DNA from: Flavobacterium suaedae
GTDB lineage: Bacteria; Bacteroidota; Bacteroidia; Flavobacteriales; Flavobacteriaceae
Assembly: GCF_014642915.1 (NCBI RefSeq)
Contig: NZ_BMJE01000006.1
Location: 62,001-126,000 of the forward strand
Direction: 5' to 3'
Length of the DNA stretch: 64,000 nucleotides
Shown here: one piece after another, positions 42,969 through 52,143 of the stretch
Numbering within the stretch: the first letter of the stretch is position 1
How the letters are laid out: every line of letters begins with the position of its first letter
Position numbers and translations under genes: made by a program
The notes under the pieces: generated by a model
Told to the model about the DNA's origin: nothing
Database searches by the model: none
The model's input: the letters and a program-made list of their open reading frames with translations, nothing else

Positions 42969-42976
42969 TATATTTG
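42969..42976 (+). promoter_or_regulatory. -7 element of the dcw operon
   Basis: TATATTTG fits TAnnTTTG and lies 28 nt before the TTG start codon of mraZ. Transcription would start near 42982. No TTG at the -33 position is seen; that place is taken by the AGTGGTA repeats. Confidence 0.65.
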
Positions 42977-43003
42977 CTTTAAAAGCCATATAAACGTAAC
43001 TGC

Positions 43004-43474
43004 TTGAACACCATTATAGGAACATATGAATGTAAGGTCGATTCTAAAGGAAGGCTCATGATGCCTGCTCCTTTAAAGAAGCAATTGGCTGTAAGTTTAG
43101 ATGATGGCTTTGTGTTGAAGCGTTCGGTTTTTCAGCCTTGTTTGGAGTTGTATCCTATGGCTGAATGGCAAAAAATGATGCAAAAAATAAACAAGTTGAA
43201 TCGCTTTGTAAAAAAGAATAACGATTTCATCAGGCGTTTTACGGCAGGTGTAAAAGTTATAGAGGTTGATTCTACCGGTAGATTATTGATACCGAAAGAC
43301 CTTGTGGTTTTTGCAGGTATCGATAAAGAAATAGTTCTTTCTTCTGCAGTGAATATTGTAGAGGTGTGGGATAAAGATAAGTATGAAAAATCAATTGATG
43401 ATTCAGTAGTTGATTTTGCAGACTTGGCTGAAGAAGTAATGGGAAATTTAGATGACGATGACGGAATATCATAA
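43004..43474 (+). CDS. mraZ: Transcriptional regulator / division protein MraZ
   Basis: A 156-residue MraZ of two AbrB-like swapped-hairpin domains: about 8-55 (TYECKVDSKGRLMMPAPLKK) and about 80-125 (AGVKVIEVDSTGRLLIPKDLV). MraZ is the first gene of the dcw cluster and binds its own promoter as a multimeric ring. The start must be TTG at 43004 (MNTIIGTYECKVD); the first ATG lies later inside the domain. The C-terminus is acidic (GNLDDDDGIS). rsmH begins 23 nt before its stop. Confidence 0.95.
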   Translation: MNTIIGTYECKVDSKGRLMMPAPLKKQLAVSLDDGFVLKRSVFQPCLELYPMAEWQKMMQKINKLNRFVKKNNDFIRRFTAGVKVIEVDSTGRLLIPKDLVVFAGIDKEIVLSSAVNIVEVWDKDKYEKSIDDSVVDFADLAEEVMGNLDDDDGIS

Positions 43475-44357
43475 TCCTGTATTATTAAAAGAAACAGTTG
43501 ACGGGCTTAATATTAAGCCTGATGGTGTTTATGTAGATGTGACGTTTGGTGGCGGAGGGCATTCCAGAGAGATAATGGAGCGACTTGGTCCAAATGGGAA
43601 ACTGTTTGCTTTTGATCAGGATGAAGATGCACAGAATAATGTAATTGATGACGACCGATTTATGCTGATACCTGAAAATTTCAGGTTTATAAAAAGGTAT
43701 TTAAGGTTTTACGGAATAAAGGAGGTCGACGGAATATTAGGTGACTTAGGAGTTTCTTCACATCAGTTTGATGTGGCGGAGCGTGGTTTTTCTACTCGTT
43801 TTGAGGCTGATTTGGATATGCGAATGAGTCAGAAAAATGAAATGAATGCAGCCAGAGTCATTAATGAGTATAATGAAGTTGAATTAAGAAAAATGTTTTC
43901 TGAATACGGTGAGCTGAGAAATGCTGCTGCGTTGGCTGGTACTATAGTTTCTGCCAGAAAGGGAGGGACTATTACAAGTACGGAGCAGTTAAAAAAAGTG
44001 TTGGGGCGCTTTTTGCCGGCTCACAAGAGTAATAAAATATTGGCGCAAATCTATCAGGCTATACGTATAGAGGTAAACCAGGAGATAGAAGCGTTAAAAG
44101 ATTTTTTATTGCAAAGCGAAGAGTTGTTAAAGCCCGGAGGGCGATTAAGTGTTATTTCATATCACTCGCTGGAAGACCGTCTAGTGAAACGCTTTGTGCG
44201 TAACGGAATGTTTGAAGGAGAACCAGAGCGCGATATTTTCGGAAATTTTGAAGTGCCATTTAAAATTATTGAAAAACTAATTGTGCCTACAGAGGAAGAG
44301 ATAGCACAAAACAATCGCGCAAGAAGTGCTAAACTAAGAGTTGCCGAAAAATTATAG
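43452..44357 (+). CDS. rsmH: 16S rRNA m4C1402 methyltransferase
   Basis: RsmH (MraW) methylates N4 of C1402 in 16S rRNA. The 301 residues match the family: SAM motif VTFGGGGHSREI near 29-40, FDQDEDA near 54, GILGDLGVSSHQFD near 96-109, and C-terminal SVISYHSLEDRLVKRF near 234-249. Two start codons, 43452 and 43458, are in frame; both give the conserved YHNPVLLKE. It overlaps mraZ by 17-23 nt and is followed 22 nt later by ftsL. Confidence 0.95.
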   Translation: MTMTEYHNPVLLKETVDGLNIKPDGVYVDVTFGGGGHSREIMERLGPNGKLFAFDQDEDAQNNVIDDDRFMLIPENFRFIKRYLRFYGIKEVDGILGDLGVSSHQFDVAERGFSTRFEADLDMRMSQKNEMNAARVINEYNEVELRKMFSEYGELRNAAALAGTIVSARKGGTITSTEQLKKVLGRFLPAHKSNKILAQIYQAIRIEVNQEIEALKDFLLQSEELLKPGGRLSVISYHSLEDRLVKRFVRNGMFEGEPERDIFGNFEVPFKIIEKLIVPTEEEIAQNNRARSAKLRVAEKL

Positions 44358-44379
44358 TGGTTAGTTAAGTAATACAGTT

Positions 44380-44730
44380 ATGAAAAGCGGAGTATACAGT
44401 TTATTAAAAGCAAAATACCTGGTTGATGACGGGGCTATGAAAAACTGGGGATTCATAGTGTTTTTAATACTTATAGCTATGCTTATGATTGCTAATACGC
44501 ACAACTACGAACAAAAAGTATATAGAATAAAGCAGCTTGAAAATGAAGTAAAGGTGTTGCGTTCGGAGTTTGTAGACAGACGTTCGCAATTAATGGAGTT
44601 GAAGATGGAGTCCACAGTGGCGAGAAAAATGAAGGAAAGAGAAATATACCCTTCGGATGTTCCGCCAAGAAAAATTAAAGTAGTTAAAAAAGAAGAAGAG
44701 AAAAGTATATTCAGCAAATTATGGGAGTAG
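44380..44730 (+). CDS. ftsL: Cell division protein FtsL-like
   Basis: A 116-residue bitopic membrane protein: a 20-residue cytoplasmic part, membrane helix about 22-41 (NWGFIVFLILIAMLMIANTH), then a coiled coil (VYRIKQLENEVKVLRSEFVDRRSQLMELK outline) and a basic tail. This matches the FtsL-like family of Bacteroidetes; FtsL joins FtsQ and FtsB and activates the FtsW-FtsI synthase at the septum. The position between rsmH and ftsI is conserved. It overlaps ftsI by 10 nt. Confidence 0.9.
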   Translation: MKSGVYSLLKAKYLVDDGAMKNWGFIVFLILIAMLMIANTHNYEQKVYRIKQLENEVKVLRSEFVDRRSQLMELKMESTVARKMKEREIYPSDVPPRKIKVVKKEEEKSIFSKLWE

Positions 44731-46721
44731 AGAATAAAAAAATCTCTTACAGAATTTATCTGGTAGCCTTCGCAATTTTTGTGATGGCTATACTTGTTGC
44801 TGTAAAACTCTCTAATATACAATGGATACAGGGTGATTATTATCGCCAGTTAGCGAAAGAGCGTACTGTGAAACAGTTTGATATTCCGGCTAACAGGGGT
44901 AACGTGTATTCATCTGACGGTAGTTTGCTGGCTACATCTGTGCCTAATTATACTATTCGTTTTGATGCATTAGCACCTCAAAAAGAAGATTTTGATGAGA
45001 ATGTAAAACCATTGGCAGATTCGCTTTCGGTTATGTTGGGTAAATCACCATCATACTATTATAGCCGATTCAGAAATGCAAGAGTAAACAAAAACAGATA
45101 CCTGTTAGTTGCCAGAGGGTTAAGTTATACAGAGTATATACGTATTAAGTCTTTCCCTTTATTTGAAAAAGGCCCCTATCAAGGCGGAATCATAACCGAG
45201 CAAAAAACAGTAAGGGAGCACCCTATAGGTAAAATTGCTGCCAGAACAATAGGTTACGAAAGGATAAATAATAATGGAAGAGCACTAAATGTAGGTATAG
45301 AAGGAGCTTTTGCGGAATACCTAAACGGGACTGATGGCAAGCGCATGATGCAGAAAATCGCCAAAAACCAATGGAAACCGATTAGTGATAATAATGAAAT
45401 TGAACCGGTTGATGGTTGTGATATAGTTTCCACTATAGATGTGTACATACAGGATATAGCACACCATGCCTTATTAAAACAACTGGAGTATTATGAGGCA
45501 GACCATGGTTGTGTAGTAGTGATGGAAACCAAAACAGGGTATATAAAAGCAATATCAAACCTTGGGCGTGCAAAGGATAGCTCATATTACGAAACGGTGA
45601 ACTACGCAGTAGGAGAATCTCAGGAGCCGGGTTCTACTTTTAAACTGGCAGGGTTATTAGCCCTGTTAGAAGATAAAAAAGTAGACACCAGTATGGTGTA
45701 TGATACTCAGGGTGGGGTAGTGAAATATTCAGGATATAAAGTAAGAGACTCTCACCGTGGTGGGTATGGTGAAATATCATTAGCTAAAGGCTTCGAAGTA
45801 TCATCTAATACGGTAATGGCGCAGGCGGTTTACGAAAATTATAAAGATACCCCTGAGCAATTTATGGAACATTTAGAAGAGTTTGGGCTTACAAAGCCCT
45901 TAGGGGTTTCTATAATAGGCGAAGGCATCCCAGTAATGCCAAAACCAGATGAACCCAAATGGTCGGCACTCTCGCTTCCGTGGATGGGGTTTGGTTATGG
46001 TATTTCAATGACACCACTGCAAACACTGGCGTTGTACAATGCAGTAGCTAACAACGGCGAAATGGTACGTCCGCTTTTTGTGCAGGAAATAAGAGAGTGG
46101 AATAAAACCATAAAGCATTTTGATAAAGAGGTTATTAACCCTAAAATCTGCTCGCAGGAAACTATTGATAAAGCTAAGGAAGTACTTAAAAATGTGGTAA
46201 AACGCGGTACGGGTTCAAAGTTATATTCTCCTAATTTTTCAATGGCGGGTAAAACAGGTACAGCACAGGTAAATTATGGAGGCGGTAAAGGAGATAACAT
46301 GTATTACTCATCATCCTTTGCAGGCTATTTCCCTGCTGATAACCCTAAGTATTCTTGTATTGTGGTAATACATAAACCAAGTATAAAAAAAGGCTATTAC
46401 GGGGCTGATGTATCAGGACCGGTATTTAAAAGAATAGCACAAAAAATATTTACTGATGTTCCTTCAACCAACAGTGTTGATAAACTTCAGGAAAACATAG
46501 CAGAACAGGAAAGTTTATATGCTTCCTATTACGAGAAGGTACAGCAACCAGAAGAAGTAATGCCAAATTTAGTAGGCATGAGCGGTATGGATGCTGTAGC
46601 GCTTTTAGGAAACATGGGACTTAAAGTTCAAATTCATGGTGCGGGGAAAGTGAAAAAACAGTCGCTTGCACCGGGGAAAATATTTAAAAAGAATCAAACT
46701 GTAGTATTACAATTATCGTGA
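44721..46721 (+). CDS. ftsI: Septal peptidoglycan transpeptidase FtsI (PBP3) with PASTA domain
   Basis: Cross-links septal peptidoglycan in the periplasm; anchored by an N-terminal helix (about 11-30). Length 666. N-terminal dimerisation domain (RGNVYSSDGSLLATS near 59), then the transpeptidase with S305-T-F-K308 (EPGSTFKLA), SSN near 371-373 and KTG at 511-513 (AGKTGTAQ). A C-terminal PASTA domain (about 611-666, MPNLVGMSGMDAVALLGNMG) ends the protein, common in Bacteroidetes FtsI. Its stop TGA overlaps the ATG of murE by one base. Confidence 0.95.
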   Translation: MGVENKKISYRIYLVAFAIFVMAILVAVKLSNIQWIQGDYYRQLAKERTVKQFDIPANRGNVYSSDGSLLATSVPNYTIRFDALAPQKEDFDENVKPLADSLSVMLGKSPSYYYSRFRNARVNKNRYLLVARGLSYTEYIRIKSFPLFEKGPYQGGIITEQKTVREHPIGKIAARTIGYERINNNGRALNVGIEGAFAEYLNGTDGKRMMQKIAKNQWKPISDNNEIEPVDGCDIVSTIDVYIQDIAHHALLKQLEYYEADHGCVVVMETKTGYIKAISNLGRAKDSSYYETVNYAVGESQEPGSTFKLAGLLALLEDKKVDTSMVYDTQGGVVKYSGYKVRDSHRGGYGEISLAKGFEVSSNTVMAQAVYENYKDTPEQFMEHLEEFGLTKPLGVSIIGEGIPVMPKPDEPKWSALSLPWMGFGYGISMTPLQTLALYNAVANNGEMVRPLFVQEIREWNKTIKHFDKEVINPKICSQETIDKAKEVLKNVVKRGTGSKLYSPNFSMAGKTGTAQVNYGGGKGDNMYYSSSFAGYFPADNPKYSCIVVIHKPSIKKGYYGADVSGPVFKRIAQKIFTDVPSTNSVDKLQENIAEQESLYASYYEKVQQPEEVMPNLVGMSGMDAVALLGNMGLKVQIHGAGKVKKQSLAPGKIFKKNQTVVLQLS

Positions 46722-48181
46722 TGATATTAAAAGACATATTATACAAAACTGCTATCGAGTCCGTAAACGGAACTACCGATATTCAGATTAGTAAAATAGA
46801 GTTTGATTCCCGAGAAGTTCAGTCGGGCGATGCATTCGTGGCGATAAGAGGAACACAGTCTGACGGACATAATTATATAGCAAAAGCAATTGAAAGCGGT
46901 GCTGTAGCAATAGTATGTGAGTCACTTCCTGATGCATTACAAAAAGGGATAACTTATATACAGGTAGAAAATTCAGCGACAGCTTTGGCACATATGGCGT
47001 CCAATTATTATGGAACACCATCACAAAGCATAAAGCTGGTAGGGGTTACCGGTACAAATGGTAAAACTACTATTGCTTCACTTTTATACCAGTTGTTTAA
47101 AAATGCAGGCTATAAAACAGGTTTGCTTTCAACGGTAAAGGTAATGGTAGGTGATACAGAGTATAAAGCAACACACACCACGCCTGACTCGCTAACCATT
47201 AACAAGCATTTAAGCGAGATGGCTGCTGAAGGTGTTGAGTATTGCTTTATGGAGGTAAGCTCGCATGGTATACACCAAAGCAGAACAGAAGGCTTGCACT
47301 TTGCCGGAGGGATATTTACAAACCTTTCGCATGACCATTTGGATTACCATAAAACTTTTGCAGAGTACAGAGATGTGAAAAAGCGGTTTTTTGACCAACT
47401 GCCAAAAACAGCTTTTGCTCTTGTAAATGTTGATGATAAAAACGGCTTGGTTATGATGCAAAATACAAAAGCTAAAAAGCTGACGTATGCATTAAAAACC
47501 TATGCTGATTATAAAGCGCAAATATTAGAGAATCAGCTTTCGGGCTTGTTGCTTAAAATAGACGGGCAGGAAGTATGGGTAAAACTGATAGGTACATTCA
47601 ATGCTTATAACCTGTTGGCAATATATGCTACAGCAGTTAATCTTGGTTTGCAGGAACAGGAGGTACTAACCCTGATGAGTGAGCTGGAAAGTGTTTCAGG
47701 GAGGTTTCAGTACATAATATCAGATACTAATGTAACGGCAATTGTAGATTATGCCCATACACCTGATGCGCTGGAAAATGTTTTAAAAACAATAGAAAAT
47801 ATACGTACCCGTAACGAACAACTAATTACAGTAGTAGGTTGCGGTGGCGACAGAGATACAACCAAACGTCCGGTTATGGCAAACATAGCTTCATCATTTA
47901 GTGATAAAGCCATTTTTACCTCAGATAACCCAAGGACTGAGAACCCTGAGGCGATTATAGAAGATATGGAGAAGGGAGTAGAGCCTCAAAACTATAAAAA
48001 AACGATAGCAATAACAGACAGGAAACAGGCTATAAAAACAGCTTGCCAACTGGCTGAACCGAATGATATAATACTGATTGCCGGAAAAGGGCATGAAACG
48101 TATCAGGAGATAAATGGTGTGCGTAACCATTTTGACGACATGGAAACCGTAAAAGAATTATTAGCACAATTAAACAAATAA
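46721..48181 (+). CDS. murE: UDP-MurNAc-L-Ala-D-Glu:meso-diaminopimelate ligase
   Basis: Adds the third residue of the stem peptide. 486 residues from ATG 46721 (a GTG 3 nt earlier is also possible); the TGATG junction couples it to ftsI. The three Mur ligase domains are clear: UDP-binding FDSREVQSGDAFVAIRG near 24, ATP loop VTGTNGKTTIAS near 108-119, and THTTPDS near 149. DNPRTENPEAI near 404 contains the DNPR motif of meso-diaminopimelate-specific enzymes, indicating DAP-type peptidoglycan. KGHETYQ near 457 closes the C-domain. Confidence 0.95.
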   Translation: MILKDILYKTAIESVNGTTDIQISKIEFDSREVQSGDAFVAIRGTQSDGHNYIAKAIESGAVAIVCESLPDALQKGITYIQVENSATALAHMASNYYGTPSQSIKLVGVTGTNGKTTIASLLYQLFKNAGYKTGLLSTVKVMVGDTEYKATHTTPDSLTINKHLSEMAAEGVEYCFMEVSSHGIHQSRTEGLHFAGGIFTNLSHDHLDYHKTFAEYRDVKKRFFDQLPKTAFALVNVDDKNGLVMMQNTKAKKLTYALKTYADYKAQILENQLSGLLLKIDGQEVWVKLIGTFNAYNLLAIYATAVNLGLQEQEVLTLMSELESVSGRFQYIISDTNVTAIVDYAHTPDALENVLKTIENIRTRNEQLITVVGCGGDRDTTKRPVMANIASSFSDKAIFTSDNPRTENPEAIIEDMEKGVEPQNYKKTIAITDRKQAIKTACQLAEPNDIILIAGKGHETYQEINGVRNHFDDMETVKELLAQLNK

Positions 48182-48187
48182 GCCTGT

Positions 48188-49423
48188 ATGCTATATTATT
48201 TATTTGAATATTTCGACAAGCAGCTGGATATTCCCGGTACGGGGGTTTTTCAATACATAACCTTTCGTTCAGGTTTAGCAGTAATACTGTCATTGCTAAT
48301 ATCTACGGTATTCGGTAAAAAAATAATTAACTTTTTACGCAGGCAGCAAATAGGCGAAACAGTTCGTGAACTTGGTCTAGAAGGACAAAAACAAAAAGCA
48401 GGTACACCAACAATGGGCGGGCTTATTATAATAATGGCTACCCTTATACCGGTAATACTGCTTGCCAAGTTGGATAACATATATGTAATGCTGCTTATAG
48501 TTACCACTCTTTGGATGGGAACTATAGGTTTTATAGATGATTACATTAAAATATTTAAAAAAGACAAAGAAGGCCTTAAAGGTAAATTTAAAGTAGTAGG
48601 TCAGGTAGGACTTGGGCTTATAGTAGGTTATGTGCTTTACTTCCACCCGGGGGTTACCGTACGTAAAGAAACTTCTAAACCAGTAGTGTATGAAGTGGTA
48701 GATGGCGAAAGAACAGCGGTTAAACAAGAACCTATAGAAGAAAAATCGACTGCTACTACTATTCCGTTCTTTAAAAATAATGAGTTTGATTATGCCGAAC
48801 TGCTTTCATGGGCAGGCGATAACTATAAAAGTTTTGCGTGGCTAATATTTATACCGGTAGTAATATTCATTATTACAGCCGTATCAAACGGTGCCAACCT
48901 TACTGATGGTATAGATGGGCTCGCGGCGGGAACCTCCGCCATCGCGGTGCTTACCCTCGGTATATTCGCCTTTGTATCGGGTAACATTATCTTTTCAGAC
49001 TATCTGAATATAATGTACATACCCAACTCCGGTGAAATGACGGTGTATATCTCCGCTTTTGTAGGATCGTTAGTAGGATTCCTTTGGTACAATACCTATC
49101 CGGCATCTGTATTTATGGGAGATACGGGAAGCCTTACAATAGGTGGTGTAATAGCAGTATTAGCTATAGCAGTACGTAAAGAATTATTAATACCGATACT
49201 ATGCGGAATTTTCCTTGCAGAGAACTTATCGGTAGTGTTACAGGTAAGCTATTTTAAATATACCAAAAAGAAATACGGCGAAGGGCGCAGGATATTCCTG
49301 ATGTCTCCTTTACATCATCACTATCAGAAAAAAGGGTATCACGAAAGTAAAATTGTTGCCCGCTTCTGGATTGTAGCGATAATGCTTGCTATTTTCTCGC
49401 TGGTTTCATTAAAACTGAGATAA
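48188..49423 (+). CDS. mraY: Phospho-N-acetylmuramoyl-pentapeptide transferase
   Basis: Transfers phospho-MurNAc-pentapeptide to undecaprenyl phosphate to make lipid I at the inner face of the membrane. 411 residues, about ten membrane helices. Motifs: [11 protein letters not shown] near 74-84, [13 protein letters not shown] (DDxxK) near 116-128, [15 protein letters not shown] near 235-249, [12 protein letters not shown] near 308-319 and [10 protein letters not shown] near 371-380. A charged insertion (about 155-205) between helices is typical of Bacteroidetes MraY and explains the length above 360. A GC-rich hairpin lies in the DNA around 48925-48940. Confidence 0.96.
   Translation: MLYYLFEYFDKQLDIPGTGVFQYITFRSGLAVILSLLISTVFGKKIINFLRRQQIGETVRELGLEGQKQKAGTPTMGGLIIIMATLIPVILLAKLDNIYVMLLIVTTLWMGTIGFIDDYIKIFKKDKEGLKGKFKVVGQVGLGLIVGYVLYFHPGVTVRKETSKPVVYEVVDGERTAVKQEPIEEKSTATTIPFFKNNEFDYAELLSWAGDNYKSFAWLIFIPVVIFIITAVSNGANLTDGIDGLAAGTSAIAVLTLGIFAFVSGNIIFSDYLNIMYIPNSGEMTVYISAFVGSLVGFLWYNTYPASVFMGDTGSLTIGGVIAVLAIAVRKELLIPILCGIFLAENLSVVLQVSYFKYTKKKYGEGRRIFLMSPLHHHYQKKGYHESKIVARFWIVAIMLAIFSLVSLKLR
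48925..48940 (+). other. GC-rich hairpin inside mraY
   Basis: GGCGG / CCGCC with a 6-nt loop, flanked by GCG-rich sequence, in a strip of about 50 nt (48918-48970) using codons such as CTC, GCG, GCC and ATC that are rare in neighbouring A/T-rich genes. It overlaps the codons of the conserved DGLAAG region. Confidence 0.45.
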
Positions 49424-49435
49424 AAACAGATTGGT

Positions 49436-50773
49436 ATGGCAAAGCGACTGGTAGTATTAGGCGGTGGAGAAAGCGGAGTAGGTACTGCTATATTGGGTAA
49501 GAAAAAAGGGTATGATGTATTTGTATCTGATTTCGGAAAAATAAAAGAAAATTATAAAGAAGTTCTTTCACTTAATAAACTGGAATGGGAAGAAGGTAAG
49601 CATACCGAAGCTTTGGTGCTGAATGCAGATGTAGTGATGAAAAGCCCCGGTATACCTGATAAAGCCCCAATAGTAAAACAACTAAGAGAAAAGGGAATAC
49701 CCGTAATCTCGGAAATTGAATTTGCTTCCCAATATATGGCAGCAGATACCATAGGTATAACAGGGAGTAATGGTAAAACCACTACGACAATGTTAACCCA
49801 CCATTTGTTGGAACAAGCAAGGTTAAAAGTGGGCTTGGCAGGAAACATAGGCAAAAGTTTTGCCTGGCAGGTAGCTGAAGGCAAATTTGAGAACTATGTG
49901 TTAGAGTTAAGTAGTTTTCAGTTGGATGGTATTGTGGAGTACAGACCGCATATAGCGGTAATAACCAACATAAGCCCGGACCATTTAGACAGGTACAATT
50001 ATGATTATGAGCTGTACATAGCAGCAAAGTTCAGGATAGTAATGAACCAGACAGAGAATGATTATCTGGTTTATGATGCTGATGACGAAACAATAACAAA
50101 ATGGCTTGAGAAAAACAGTATCAGGCCACAAAAAATACCCTTCTCGATTTCGGGTAACGTTACGGAAGGGATATATGTAGAAGAAGAAAATATTAAAAGC
50201 AATATTAATAACGACGGATTTATTATGCCAATAAGAGAGTTATCATTAGAAGGAAAGCATAATGTAAAGAATGCGATGGCAGCAACAGCAGTTGCGCAAC
50301 TAATGCGTATAAGAAAACAAACAATCAGAGAGTCGCTTTCTGATTTTGACGGGGTAGAACACAGACTGGAAAAAGTACTGAAAATACAGAATGTACAGTA
50401 CATAAACGACAGTAAAGCTACCAATACAAATGCAACCTTTTTTGCTCTTGACAGCATGACTGTTCCTACTGTTTGGATAGTAGGTGGTGTAGATAAAGGA
50501 AATGATTATGATGAGTTAATGCAATTGGTACGCGAAAAAGTAAAAGCTATTGTGTGCCTTGGTGTAGATAACCAAAAAATAATAAATGCCTTTGGTAATG
50601 TGGTAGATGTAGTTGTGGAAACAGGCAGTATGGTGGAAGCAGTACGAACTGCACAACAACTGGCAGAAAAAGGTGATGCGGTACTACTATCGCCTGCGTG
50701 TGCAAGTTTCGATTTATTTGAAAGTTACGAAGACAGAGGAAAGCAGTTTAAGAACGCTGTACAGAATTTATAG
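49436..50773 (+). CDS. murD: UDP-MurNAc-L-alanine:D-glutamate ligase
   Basis: Adds D-glutamate to UDP-MurNAc-L-Ala in the cytosol. 445 residues, three domains. The N-terminal Rossmann-like segment LVVLGGGESGVGTAIL, ATP loop ITGSNGKTTTTMLTH near 109-123, NISPDHLDRY near 181-190, HNVKNAMAATAVA near 278-290 and YINDSKATNTNATFFAL near 322-338 are the family signatures; LLSPACASFDLFESYEDRG lies at the end. Gap to mraY is 12 nt. ftsW follows 50 nt later. Confidence 0.95.
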   Translation: MAKRLVVLGGGESGVGTAILGKKKGYDVFVSDFGKIKENYKEVLSLNKLEWEEGKHTEALVLNADVVMKSPGIPDKAPIVKQLREKGIPVISEIEFASQYMAADTIGITGSNGKTTTTMLTHHLLEQARLKVGLAGNIGKSFAWQVAEGKFENYVLELSSFQLDGIVEYRPHIAVITNISPDHLDRYNYDYELYIAAKFRIVMNQTENDYLVYDADDETITKWLEKNSIRPQKIPFSISGNVTEGIYVEEENIKSNINNDGFIMPIRELSLEGKHNVKNAMAATAVAQLMRIRKQTIRESLSDFDGVEHRLEKVLKIQNVQYINDSKATNTNATFFALDSMTVPTVWIVGGVDKGNDYDELMQLVREKVKAIVCLGVDNQKIINAFGNVVDVVVETGSMVEAVRTAQQLAEKGDAVLLSPACASFDLFESYEDRGKQFKNAVQNL

Positions 50774-50823
50774 TTCAGATGTTGCGGGGAGTCGCAACGA
50801 GGAAAACTAAAAGAGAATAAAAA

Positions 50824-52110
50824 ATGAAAAATTTAATCAAAAATCTGAAAGGAGATAAAGGGATATGGTCATTCGTGATGCTGTTAGCCCTTATATCGTT
50901 CATGCCGGTATTCAGCGCAAGTACCAACCTTGTGTATGTAATCGGCAAGGGATCTACTATCGGGTATTTGGTTAAACATCTCGTTCATATATTTATTGGT
51001 TTTGCACTAATATATTTTGTGCACAAAGTACCGTATCATTATTACAGAGCATTATCTCGAATTGCTTTGCCAATAGTAGCATTGCTATTGGTCTGGACAT
51101 TTTTTCAGGGAACTGTAATAGATGGTGCTAATGCCAGCCGATGGATAAAAGTCCCGTTTATTGGGGTTACATTCCAAACTTCGGCACTGGCAATGATAGT
51201 GCTTATGATATACGTAGCACGTTATCTGGCAAAAATAGAAGGGAAGCAAATTACATTTAAATCCTCTTTTATAGAGTTTTGGGTTCCCGTGTTTATAATA
51301 CTGGCATTAATACTTCCGGCAAACTTTTCTACGGCAGCACTTATATTTTCTATGGTGTGTATGCTGGTGTTTGTAGGAGGTTACCCTATACGCTACTTAG
51401 CAGCCATATTTGGTATGGGGGTAGTTATGCTGGGAATATTCATTCTGTTTGCAAAAGCATTTCCTGATGCCATGCCAAACAGGGTAGATACCTGGATAAG
51501 CCGTGTAGAGCGCTTTACAACCGACGCCCCTGATGAAGATGATTACCAAATAGAAAAAGCAAAAATTGCTATAGCAACAGGAGGTATATACGGGTTAGGT
51601 CCCGGTAAAAGTGTACAGAAGAATTTCCTTCCGCAATCATCTTCCGATTTCATCTTTGCTATTATAGTAGAGGAGTATGGTTTAGTAGGTGGGTTAGGAG
51701 TATTGTTCTTATACCTGATGCTGTTCTTCCGCTTTTTGGTTTCGGCACATAAAGCCAAATCATTATTCGGTAAGTTGTTGATAGTAGGGCTTGGTTTTCC
51801 TATTATTTTTCAGGCATTAATTAATATGGGAGTAGCGGTAGAGCTACTGCCTGTTACAGGGCAAACATTACCGTTAATCAGTAGTGGTGGTAGTTCTATT
51901 TGGATGACCTGTATTGCTGTAGGGATAATAATTAGTGTTACCAAGAAAGAAGAAGAAATTGCAGAAGAGCTTGAAGAAAAAGCAGCCAGAGATGCAGCAC
52001 TGCAAAGCATAATAGATGAACATATACTTAGGGAAAAGCAAAAAGAAGAGGCTGGAGAAGCAGGTAATATTGCTAACCCGTCATACAGTATAGAGGGTGT
52101 TGATAAATAA
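50824..52110 (+). CDS. ftsW: Septal peptidoglycan polymerase FtsW (SEDS family)
   Basis: The glycosyltransferase that works with FtsI to build septal glycan strands from lipid II. 428 residues with about ten membrane helices; residues 1-16 and the last 60 are cytoplasmic and charged. SEDS signatures are DGANASRWIKVPFIGVTFQTS near 100, GLGPGKSVQKNFLPQSSSDFIFAIIVEE near 259, and GQTLPLISSGGSSIW near 345-359. The C-terminal coil (EEEIAEELEEKAARDAALQ) is a feature of this group. murG follows after 33 nt. Confidence 0.94.
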   Translation: MKNLIKNLKGDKGIWSFVMLLALISFMPVFSASTNLVYVIGKGSTIGYLVKHLVHIFIGFALIYFVHKVPYHYYRALSRIALPIVALLLVWTFFQGTVIDGANASRWIKVPFIGVTFQTSALAMIVLMIYVARYLAKIEGKQITFKSSFIEFWVPVFIILALILPANFSTAALIFSMVCMLVFVGGYPIRYLAAIFGMGVVMLGIFILFAKAFPDAMPNRVDTWISRVERFTTDAPDEDDYQIEKAKIAIATGGIYGLGPGKSVQKNFLPQSSSDFIFAIIVEEYGLVGGLGVLFLYLMLFFRFLVSAHKAKSLFGKLLIVGLGFPIIFQALINMGVAVELLPVTGQTLPLISSGGSSIWMTCIAVGIIISVTKKEEEIAEELEEKAARDAALQSIIDEHILREKQKEEAGEAGNIANPSYSIEGVDK

Positions 52111-52143
52111 AAAGAGGAACTAAAAAATAAAAGAGCATATAAA

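Noticed and set aside
42757..42989. Two short opposed open frames in the gap before mraZ
   Set aside because: They overlap each other and the A/T-rich promoter region, encode low-complexity hydrophobic or Lys/Phe/Ser-rich peptides and include the AGTGGTA repeats. Chance frames are more likely.
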